Assembly (NCBI GenBank): GCA_943327025.2
Contig: CALPVO020000042.1
Location: 1 to 11,997 of the forward strand
Direction: 5' to 3'
DNA from: Janthinobacterium lividum
GTDB taxonomy: Bacteria; Pseudomonadota; Gammaproteobacteria; Steroidobacterales; Steroidobacteraceae
Length of the DNA: 11,997 bases
In this document: positions 6,612 to 11,997 of the stretch, piece by piece
Position numbering within the stretch: the first letter of the stretch is position 1
How the letters are laid out: every line of letters begins with the position of its first letter
The notes under the pieces: generated by a model
Told to the model about the DNA's origin: nothing
What the model saw: only the letters and a program-made list of their open reading frames with translations
Database searches by the model: none
Made by a program: the position numbers and the translations under genes

Positions 6612-7300
6612 CAGGGACGCTTCGCTGGACGCGAAGGTAACGGGAGGGCGCTGCTGCTTGGCAGGAGCGGCGTGTTACCGCGTTCCAGTTCGAGTACCGC
6701 CTCGAGTTTTTTTTGCGCCTCGTCCAAGGCGCGGCGCAGACGGTTGTTCTCGTCGAGCTCCTGCTGGAGGCGACGGGTGAGGGCTAGGGTGCGCTCGCGG
6801 TCGCGCAGTGCTCCTTCCGTTTGCAGTCGCAGGTTGTCCGACTGCAGCGTCAGGCGTGCATCCACTTCTGTCAGCGCCAGATGCGCCAAGGCCAGCGGGC
6901 CGGGCTGCAGACGGTCGCCACGGGCGACCAACTCCCCGAGGTGCCGCCGCGCCAGTTGCGGGTCAGCGCCGGGTAGACCAGGCGTGGCCAAAGCCAGCGC
7001 GTAGCGCAGTTGTGCGTCCACCGCCAACTGCTGTTCGTAAGCGAGTTTGGCAGCGGCAATGCGCTCGGCCTGTTCGGCTGGGCCGGCCAACCGCAGGCTT
7101 TCCAGCCAACCGAGCAGGGCTACGCTGCTTTCGGCATTGGAGGCCACAGGCGTGGCTGGCGAGGCTTGGCGGCCCAGTTTCGGCAGGGTGATATCGCAGC
7201 CGCTCAGGCCGAGGACAGCCGCCGCCAGCCACGGTGCGAACAGGCGCAGTGGCAACCCTGAGGCCGACGAAGGCTTACGACGGGTCACGAAGGTTTTCAT
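6611..7300 (-). CDS. qseG: QseG/YfhG-like lipoprotein
   Basis: A 229-residue predicted lipoprotein encoded between the kinase and the regulator, the position of qseG (yfhG) in enterobacteria, where the product is reported to modulate the kinase. The signal peptide is basic (TRRK) then hydrophobic (residues 20-34) with lipobox L-S-G-C, lipidation at Cys35. Asp36 at the +2 position would, by the E. coli Lol rule, keep it in the inner membrane facing the periplasm; this rule varies between lineages. A TPR-like helical middle (60-150) is followed by a charged coiled coil (about 155-207: LRDRERTLALTRRLQQELDE, then NNRLRRALDEAQKKLE) and a proline/serine-rich tail. Sequence identity to QseG is weak by nature, so the name rests on synteny, lipobox and coiled coil. 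Its ATG lies 26 bases inside the kinase gene; its stop overlaps the regulator start. Confidence 0.75.
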   Translation of the reverse strand: MKTFVTRRKPSSASGLPLRLFAPWLAAAVLGLSGCDITLPKLGRQASPATPVASNAESSVALLGWLESLRLAGPAEQAERIAAAKLAYEQQLAVDAQLRYALALATPGLPGADPQLARRHLGELVARGDRLQPGPLALAHLALTEVDARLTLQSDNLRLQTEGALRDRERTLALTRRLQQELDENNRLRRALDEAQKKLEAVLELERGNTPLLPSSSALPLPSRPAKRP

Positions 7301-8762
7301 CCAGCACCAGTTTACGCGAAGGCTCGCTGCGCATAGGTAGGGAAATCCGAAAGTGTGCGCCAGTGAACTCCCCGTCCACTAAATCAATCGTACCACCGTG
7401 CGCTTTCACGAAGTCCATGACGACCGAAAGACCGATGCCCGTGCCGGGTACGTGGCCACCGGGAGGTTTGGCGCCGGTGTAGAAGGCCTCGAAGACGCGC
7501 GCGCGGTCCGCTTCGGCAATACCCGGGCCGGAGTCGCCGCAATCGATGATCAGTTCGCCATCCGTCTGCCGGAACCATAAGTAGATGGTGCCGCGCTTGG
7601 GGGTGTACTTCACGGCGTTGCTGAGCAGGTTGTCGAGAATGAGGCGGAGTTTGCCGCGGTCGGCGGTCACGTCCACGTCGGGGACTTTCAGGTCCAGCCG
7701 CAGCCTCTGCCCTACGAGTGTGAGTTGCTGCGAGTCCATCACGCTCTTCACGAGTGGCCGCAGCCGAAACTCGGAAAGCTCCAGCGCCCCGCCTTTGGCG
7801 GCCCAGGCACTGAAGCTGAGCAGGTTCTCGATCATGCGCTGCAGGCGGATGCCGTTTTCGCGCAGAATGGCGGTGACCTCACGTTGCGCCGGGTCAAGGT
7901 CGCCGACGGCGCCTTCCATCAGCAATTCCGTGCCTTCGCGCAGGTTTGCCAGCGGCGTTTTCAGTTCATGCGACATATGGCGCAGGAAGCGGTTTTTTTC
8001 TTCCTCCAGTTCCACCAACCGCGTGCGCAGCCATTCCAACTGTTGTCCAAGTTGCTCCAGGTCCGTCGGGCCAGTGATGGCGATGGGCGTATCGAACTGG
8101 CCGCTACCGAGTTCGGCGATGGCCCGGTCAATTTGCTTCAGCGGCCGTACCAGCAGCATGACAAACAGCAGGGCGAGGAGCGCAGTGACCGGGACCAATG
8201 CGGCGGCTTGCAGCAGCAGTTGCTGCTGGGTGGCTTCGGTAGCCGCTTGCAGCGCTGCGAGTTCATCGCTGGTCTGCAGGGCGTTGGCTGTCGCCAAGTC
8301 GTTGGCGGCCAGAATCATGGGCTCGAAGTGCCCTAGTTGGCCCGTCAAGACTGCGGCCTGGGTGGGGTCGTCAGCGGGCAGGGCGACGGCGTTCGCGATA
8401 ACGGCGGCCTGTACTTGCAGGTTCTTGAGATGCCCGCGGTAGACAGGGTCCCCGCGCAAGCCGAGTAGCGCCTCTAGGTGGCCGTTCAGCGCGGCGTACT
8501 GTTCGGCCACCGCGGCTTGCATGGACGGGTCTTGGGTTAGCAGCCACAGGCCGGACCGCCGCTGCATGGCCGACAAAATGGGTGCCAGCGCTTGGACGTG
8601 TCGCGTGGATTCCACGCCTTGGTGAACCAGGCTGGCACTACGCTTGGCCAAATGGTTCATCTGCAGCGCCGCGTTGGATGCTGCCAGCAACAGCGGCAAA
8701 GTCACCAGCACGAAACCGGCAATCAGGATGCCGCGCAACGAGCTGGGACGGCCGAATCTCAC
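7275..8762 (-). CDS. glrK: GlrK-like sensor histidine kinase
   Basis: A 495-residue membrane sensor kinase, cognate to the downstream GlrR-like regulator. Layout: TM1 about 11-30, a periplasmic helical sensor region 31-184, TM2 about 185-205, HAMP linker 206-255 (RPLKQIDRAIAELGSGQFD), dimerisation/phosphoacceptor domain with HMSHELKTPL (His265), and a catalytic ATPase domain with N box DNLLSNAVKYTP (377-388), G1 DSGPG (410-414), F box VFEAFYTG and G2 GTGIGL (440-445). The run RFLRHMSHELKTPLANLREG is typical of GlrK/QseE. All catalytic residues are present, so the kinase looks active. GTG at 8762 is the only start giving the full TM1; it lies three bases after the galE stop. No separate promoter is visible. 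In E. coli GlrK responds to envelope or amino-sugar status; the signal here is unknown. Confidence 0.9.
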   Translation of the reverse strand: MRFGRPSSLRGILIAGFVLVTLPLLLAASNAALQMNHLAKRSASLVHQGVESTRHVQALAPILSAMQRRSGLWLLTQDPSMQAAVAEQYAALNGHLEALLGLRGDPVYRGHLKNLQVQAAVIANAVALPADDPTQAAVLTGQLGHFEPMILAANDLATANALQTSDELAALQAATEATQQQLLLQAAALVPVTALLALLFVMLLVRPLKQIDRAIAELGSGQFDTPIAITGPTDLEQLGQQLEWLRTRLVELEEEKNRFLRHMSHELKTPLANLREGTELLMEGAVGDLDPAQREVTAILRENGIRLQRMIENLLSFSAWAAKGGALELSEFRLRPLVKSVMDSQQLTLVGQRLRLDLKVPDVDVTADRGKLRLILDNLLSNAVKYTPKRGTIYLWFRQTDGELIIDCGDSGPGIAEADRARVFEAFYTGAKPPGGHVPGTGIGLSVVMDFVKAHGGTIDLVDGEFTGAHFRISLPMRSEPSRKLVLDENLRDPS

Positions 8763-8765
8763 GGT

Positions 8766-9761
8766 TCAGGTAGCCGGTTGGTCGAGCAGACGACGTTCCC
8801 AGGCGAGTGAAGTGCGCACGATGTGATCGAGGTCATCGTGTGCAGGAACCCAACCCAGTACCTCGCGGATACGGTCTGCCTTGGCGATGAGAATGGGCGG
8901 GTCACCGGCGCGACGCGGTTCTTCGCGGATCACCAGTGGCTGCCCCGACACACGGGCGACGGCATCCAGCAGTTCGCGCACGCTGAAGCCCTTGCCATAG
9001 CCGCAATTCAGGGTGAGGGAGGCGCCGCCCTTGCGCAGGTACGCCAGTGCCTTCAGGTGGGCTGCGGCCAGGTCTTCGACGTGGATGTAGTCGCGCACGC
9101 CGGTACCGTCGGGCGTGGGGTAATCGGTGCCGAAGACGGCCACGTGCGGCCGTTTGCCCACCACATGCTCCACCGCCACCTTCGTGAGCAGGGTCGCCTT
9201 CGGTGTGCTTTGGCCAATGCGGCAGCCCGGGTCTGAACCTGCCACGTTGAAGTACCGCAGCACGACGTGGCGTAGCGGCGTGACGGCGGAGAGATCGCGC
9301 AACATCCACTCGCTCATCAGCTTCGAGGTGCCATAGGGGTTGATGGGGGCGTTGGGCGTGTCTTCTGCGGCAACGCCGCCCGGTGGCAGGCCGTAAACGG
9401 CGGCCGTGGAACTGAACACAAAGTGCTGCACGCCGGCGGCGGCCGCACATTCCAGCAGGTTACGCGTAGCGGCAGTGTTGTTACGGTAGTACTTCAGCGG
9501 GTCCGCGACGGATTCCGGCACGATGGTATGTGCCGCGAAATGCATGATGGTGTCCACTTGGTGTTCGCGCAGCACGCGGGCCACCAGCGCGCTGTCCGCG
9601 GTGTCGCCGACCACGAGTTCGCCGTGGGTCACCGCACTGCGAAACCCGGTCGAAAGGTTGTCCAGAACCACGACGCGTTCGCCGGCTTCACCGAGCTGAC
9701 GGACCACGTGGCTGCCGATATAACCGGCACCGCCGGTCACGAGAATGGTGTGTTCGTTCAT
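8766..9761 (-). CDS. galE: UDP-glucose 4-epimerase
   Basis: Interconverts UDP-glucose and UDP-galactose (some members also UDP-GlcNAc/GalNAc) with bound NAD, in the cytoplasm; supplies galactose donor for surface polysaccharide. The 331-residue protein has the extended short-chain dehydrogenase fold: NAD motif TGGAGYIG (9-16), DNLSTG, HFAAHTIVPESV, the catalytic Ser/Thr region FSSTAAVYG (116-124), and YGTSK with Tyr143 and Lys147. PNAPINPYG, LRYFNVAGS, GVRDYIHVEDLAAAH and LNCGYGKGFSV are GalE-specific. ATG 9761 is chosen because MNEHTILVTGG is the usual GalE beginning; in-frame ATGs at 9770, 9773 and 9785 would add 3 to 8 atypical residues. It heads an apparent operon with the kinase-lipoprotein-regulator cassette, an arrangement not seen in E. 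coli, where galE belongs to the gal operon. Substrate range cannot be told from motifs alone. Confidence 0.93.
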   Translation of the reverse strand: MNEHTILVTGGAGYIGSHVVRQLGEAGERVVVLDNLSTGFRSAVTHGELVVGDTADSALVARVLREHQVDTIMHFAAHTIVPESVADPLKYYRNNTAATRNLLECAAAAGVQHFVFSSTAAVYGLPPGGVAAEDTPNAPINPYGTSKLMSEWMLRDLSAVTPLRHVVLRYFNVAGSDPGCRIGQSTPKATLLTKVAVEHVVGKRPHVAVFGTDYPTPDGTGVRDYIHVEDLAAAHLKALAYLRKGGASLTLNCGYGKGFSVRELLDAVARVSGQPLVIREEPRRAGDPPILIAKADRIREVLGWVPAHDDLDHIVRTSLAWERRLLDQPAT

Positions 9762-9768
9762 GCGTCCC

Positions 9769-9774
9769 ATCATA
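9769..9774 (-). promoter_or_regulatory. Candidate -10 box for galE operon
   Basis: TATGAT on the minus strand matches five of six bases of the sigma-70 -10 consensus and lies 7 bases before the galE ATG at 9761. A transcript from it would start almost at the ATG, giving a nearly leaderless mRNA. No good -35 element is seen at the expected distance; the nearest candidate, ACTTCA, is weak. It may instead be chance, since the same bases carry in-frame ATGs. Confidence 0.22.
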
Positions 9775-9783
9775 CTGCACCCC

Positions 9784-10779
9784 ATGGATCCTGAAGTCTC
9801 CCGGAATGTGAACGAAACCCCGTATTCGGGGCTGACTCCCGATGTCCTGCAGGAAGGCTTGGCGGAGTTGGGGTTCCTGACCGATGGCCGCTTGTTGGCC
9901 TTGAACAGTTACGAGAACCGGGTTTACCAAGTGGGCATCGAGGATGCCGAGCCTGTCGTGGTGAAGGTGTACCGCCCGGGCCGCTGGACGCGGGTGGCGC
10001 TAGAGGAAGAGCATTCTTTCGCGCTGGAACTGGCGGCGGCCGAGGTGCCGGTGGTGGCGCCGTTGGTCATTGCCGGCCGGACACTGCACGAGATAGCGGG
10101 CTTCCAATGGGCCGTTTATCCGCGGCGTGGCGGGCGCTGGCCCGAACTGGGCACAGCAGCGGAACGCGAATGGATGGGACGGTTCGTTGGGCGCTTGCAC
10201 CGGGTGGGCCGGGCAGGGCGCTTTGCTTCGCGCCCCAAGCTCTCGCCAGGACGGCTCGGCGACGACAGCATCGACTTCGTGCTGGATGGCGATTGGCTCC
10301 CGGATTATCTGGTGGACCGCTACGAGGCGCTGGCCGGGGAACTGGTAGACCGCGCTACTGAAGCGTTGGAAGCTATTCAGCCGGGGCAACTGCGTATTCA
10401 CGGCGATTGCCACCGTGGCAACGTGCTGTGGACCGACGCTGGCCCCCATTTCGTGGACCTCGATGACTGCATGACCGGCCCAGCCATTCAGGACCTGTGG
10501 ATGTTGCTGGACGGCGAACCGGAGCAGATGCGCGGGCAACTGCGGGATTTGCTGGCCGGCTATGAGGTGTTCACGCCGTTCGATGCCGCCGAAGTTCGCC
10601 TGATTGAACCGCTGCGGGCCTTGCGCGTGGTGCACTACGAGGCGTGGCTGGCGCGGCGCTGGGGCGACCCTGCCTTCCCCAAGGCTTTTCCGTGGTTTGC
10701 CGAACCCCGGCACTGGGAGCGGCACGTGTCGTCGCTGGAAGACTGCCTGCGGCTCTTCGATGCCCCGCCGCTGTGGTAA
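9784..10779 (+). CDS. srkA: Stress response kinase A (YihE/RdoA family)
   Basis: A 331-residue cytoplasmic Ser/Thr kinase of the APH-like fold; in E. coli SrkA protects against stress-induced programmed death linked to MazF and interacts with the Cpx envelope response. Family signatures in order are LTPDVLQEGL, RLLALNSYENRVYQVGIED, VVKVYRPGRW (ATP-site lysine), EEHSFALELAAAEVPVVAP, FVGRLHRVGRAGRFASRP, and the catalytic loop HGDCHRGN (Asp208, Asn213) followed by FVDLDDCMTGPAIQDLWMLL (Asp225 as metal ligand), all intact. Two starts are likely, ATG 9784 or GTG 9808 (giving NETPYSGLTPD); neither has a clear Shine-Dalgarno. An ATG at 9745 would run into galE and is unlikely. Divergent from galE with 22 bp between chosen starts, so its promoter must lie within the galE coding region or the overlap. 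Nothing suggests pseudogenisation. Confidence 0.92.
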   Translation: MDPEVSRNVNETPYSGLTPDVLQEGLAELGFLTDGRLLALNSYENRVYQVGIEDAEPVVVKVYRPGRWTRVALEEEHSFALELAAAEVPVVAPLVIAGRTLHEIAGFQWAVYPRRGGRWPELGTAAEREWMGRFVGRLHRVGRAGRFASRPKLSPGRLGDDSIDFVLDGDWLPDYLVDRYEALAGELVDRATEALEAIQPGQLRIHGDCHRGNVLWTDAGPHFVDLDDCMTGPAIQDLWMLLDGEPEQMRGQLRDLLAGYEVFTPFDAAEVRLIEPLRALRVVHYEAWLARRWGDPAFPKAFPWFAEPRHWERHVSSLEDCLRLFDAPPLW

Positions 10780-10786
10780 TTTTTCC

Positions 10787-10829
10787 CGCAGGGGAGTGGT
10801 CCCCCGTTTCGGGGAGGAACCTCCCTGCG
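10787..10829 (+). promoter_or_regulatory. GC-rich hairpin leader between srkA and the lipoprotein gene
   Basis: Arm CGCAGGG (10787-10793) pairs perfectly with CCCTGCG (10823-10829), extendable by AG/CT with one bulged G. Inside it sits a second hairpin, CCCCG-TTT-CGGGG (10802-10814). A third pairing, GGGAGG (10812-10817) with CCTCCC (10820-10825) around AA, competes with both. No T tract follows on either strand, so it is not a standard intrinsic terminator. Lying 14 bases before the lipoprotein start codon, it is more likely a 5' leader structure or a processing/stability element; function is not known. Confidence 0.5.
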
Positions 10830-10830
10830 T

Positions 10831-10835
10831 AGGAA
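10831..10835 (+). promoter_or_regulatory. Shine-Dalgarno AGGAA of the lipoprotein gene
   Basis: AGGAA ends seven bases before ATG 10843, good spacing, and fixes the start of the lipoprotein gene. It directly follows the 3' arm of the leader hairpin, so folding of the leader could affect ribosome access. Confidence 0.7.
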
Positions 10836-10842
10836 ACCTGAT

Positions 10843-11997
10843 ATGACGCCATCACGCCATCGCTCGCTACTTCGCTCCTGCCGCTGGGGGGCTTTGGCTC
10901 TCGCTGCTTTGCTTGCCGCTTGCGGTGGCGGTGGCGGTGGCGGTGGTTCCAGCAGCGGTGGCGGCAATGGCGGTACGGGCCCCACACCGCCGGGGGTTGG
11001 CACGGTGAGTGGTCAGATTACCTTTGACCGCGTGCCTTACCGCACCAGCGGTGGCGTGAACGCTCTCGACTTCGCGGCGGTGACGCAGGCGCCCGCGCGC
11101 GGGGTGGTAGTGGAACTGCTGCCGGGGGGCGGTGGCACCGCGCTGGCCACCGGAGTCACGGATACGACCGGTCGCTACAGCATGAGCGTGAATGCCGGCA
11201 CATCGGTACAGCTGCGCGTGCGCGCCAAGCTGACGGAAGCTGGCGCGAGCCCGTCGTATACGGTAACGGTGGTGGATAACACCTCCGCCAATGCGCCATA
11301 CGTGTTCGATGGCAGCACTTTCACGGCGGCAGCCGGCACCACAACCCGCAACGTGAACTTTGCCTCTGGCTGGAATGCCGCCACCAGTGCGTATGTCGAT
11401 GCCGATCGCGCCGCCGCACCGTTCGCCATTCTCGATACGCTGTACAAGGCCATTACCACCATTCGGGCGGCAGACAGCGCGGCGAGCTTCAGGGAACTGA
11501 AGGTGCACTGGAGCACACGCAACAAGCCGGTGAGTGCGCCGTTTCAAGTGTCCAGTGGCAACATCAATTCAACCTTCTTTACTGCGGTGGCCTCGGGCAC
11601 CGGTGCTGACGCGGTGGAAGCGGGCATCTATGTGCTCGGTGATGCGTCCACCGACACCGACGAATACGACGAGTCTGTCATTGCACACGAATACGGTCAC
11701 TACTATCAGGACGTGTTCTCGCGCGACGAATCCATTGGCGGCGAGCATTCCGTTGGCGAAAAGACGGACTTGCGTCTGGCCTTTTCGGAAGGCTGGGGGA
11801 ATGCCTTCTCGAGCATGATGCGCGGTAGTGCGTCCTACAAGGACAGCGGCAAGCCTGGTACGTCGCAGGGCTTTGGCTTCGACCTCGAACGTAACGATTT
11901 CGACGACACCACCGGTGCCACCGGTTGGTTTTCGGAAGGCAGCATTCAGGAAATTCTCTGGGACCTCTTCGACAATAGCGCTGGCGAAAGCGGCGAC
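10843..11997 (+). CDS. Lipoprotein zinc metallopeptidase (3' partial)
   Basis: Open for 385 codons to the window end with no stop. Lipoprotein signal peptide: basic residues (RHR, R11, R14), hydrophobic core (15-26) and lipobox L-A-A-C, lipidation at Cys27 with Gly at +2, so outer-membrane sorting is expected. A glycine/serine-rich flexible linker follows (28-53). Residues about 54-125 look like a carboxypeptidase-regulatory or CnaB-type beta sandwich (VSGQITF, then DTTGRYSMSV). Then comes a peptidase region with the zinc motif HEYGH (His282, Glu283, His286) and, 30 residues after the second His, FSEGWGNAF with Glu316 as likely third zinc ligand, the gluzincin pattern. Substrate and exact peptidase family are unknown; a cell-surface protease is the likely role. 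The missing 3' part prevents judging total length or C-terminal anchoring domains. Strong Shine-Dalgarno at 10831. Not linked to the polysaccharide operon by position. Confidence 0.82.
   Translation, partial: MTPSRHRSLLRSCRWGALALAALLAACGGGGGGGGSSSGGGNGGTGPTPPGVGTVSGQITFDRVPYRTSGGVNALDFAAVTQAPARGVVVELLPGGGGTALATGVTDTTGRYSMSVNAGTSVQLRVRAKLTEAGASPSYTVTVVDNTSANAPYVFDGSTFTAAAGTTTRNVNFASGWNAATSAYVDADRAAAPFAILDTLYKAITTIRAADSAASFRELKVHWSTRNKPVSAPFQVSSGNINSTFFTAVASGTGADAVEAGIYVLGDASTDTDEYDESVIAHEYGHYYQDVFSRDESIGGEHSVGEKTDLRLAFSEGWGNAFSSMMRGSASYKDSGKPGTSQGFGFDLERNDFDDTTGATGWFSEGSIQEILWDLFDNSAGESGD
10924..10947 (+). repeat. GGTGGC hexamer repeat encoding polyglycine
   Basis: Three copies of GGTGGC plus GGTGGT, coding for Gly28 to Gly35 right after the lipidated cysteine. 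Polyglycine after the lipobox is common in proteobacterial lipoproteins. A hexamer unit can gain or lose copies without shifting the frame, changing linker length only. Confidence 0.85.

Noticed and set aside
7585..8442. Plus-strand frame of 285 residues opposite the histidine kinase
   Set aside because: Ser/Arg/Cys-rich, no motif, antisense to a kinase with all catalytic boxes intact.
10813..10817. GGAGG as a ribosome binding site
   Set aside because: No start codon lies at a suitable distance; the lipoprotein ATG is 25 bases away and has its own AGGAA.
10787..10829. Intrinsic terminator of srkA
   Set aside because: The stem is strong, but no T tract follows on the plus strand; the T run at 10780-10784 precedes the stem. 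Reported as a leader structure instead.
1..11997. CRISPR array, tRNA/rRNA genes, insertion sequence or prophage
   Set aside because: No spaced direct repeats, transposase or integrase motifs, or RNA gene signatures were seen on reading both strands.

Overview
The window is GC-rich, tightly packed DNA with almost no intergenic space. Its gene content suggests a gamma- or betaproteobacterium: an exosortase A (PEP-CTERM type) exopolysaccharide operon, a GlrK/QseG/GlrR two-component cassette, galE and srkA. The order or genus cannot be settled from this sequence. All family names come from recognising protein motifs by eye, with no database search.

Left part (1-5269, plus strand): the 3' end of an exosortase A-associated exopolysaccharide operon. 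In order it holds a GT4 glycosyltransferase (5' end outside the window), an O-antigen-ligase-like membrane protein, a NodB-type polysaccharide deacetylase, a small acyl carrier protein, and a 584-residue protein that fuses two exosortase A-associated alpha/beta hydrolases normally encoded by separate genes. Genes overlap or nearly touch, so translational coupling is likely. The ligase/deacetylase junction carries a 16-bp tandem duplication that copied the stop/start signal. No exosortase, PEP-CTERM protein, acyl-CoA ligase or decarboxylase is visible here.

Middle part (5253-9761, minus strand): an apparent operon read right to left, galE, then a GlrK-like histidine kinase, a QseG/YfhG-like lipoprotein, and a GlrR-like AAA+ response regulator. 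Its last gene overlaps the end of the exopolysaccharide operon by 17 bp, tail to tail. The regulator has a proline in place of the threonine of the sigma-54-contacting GAFTGA loop and Asp-Asp in place of Asp-Glu in Walker B, so its ability to activate sigma-54 promoters is in doubt.

Right part (9784-11997, plus strand): srkA (stress response kinase), divergent from galE with only 22 bp between the chosen start codons. A short GC-rich leader that can form competing hairpins follows. It leads into a lipoprotein with a glycine-rich linker, a predicted beta-sandwich domain and a gluzincin-type zinc metallopeptidase motif, whose gene runs off the window end.

Inferred joint working: galE supplies UDP-galactose, the left operon builds and modifies surface polysaccharide, and the Glr-type system senses envelope state. 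A regulatory link between these parts is plausible from proximity but is not shown by the sequence.
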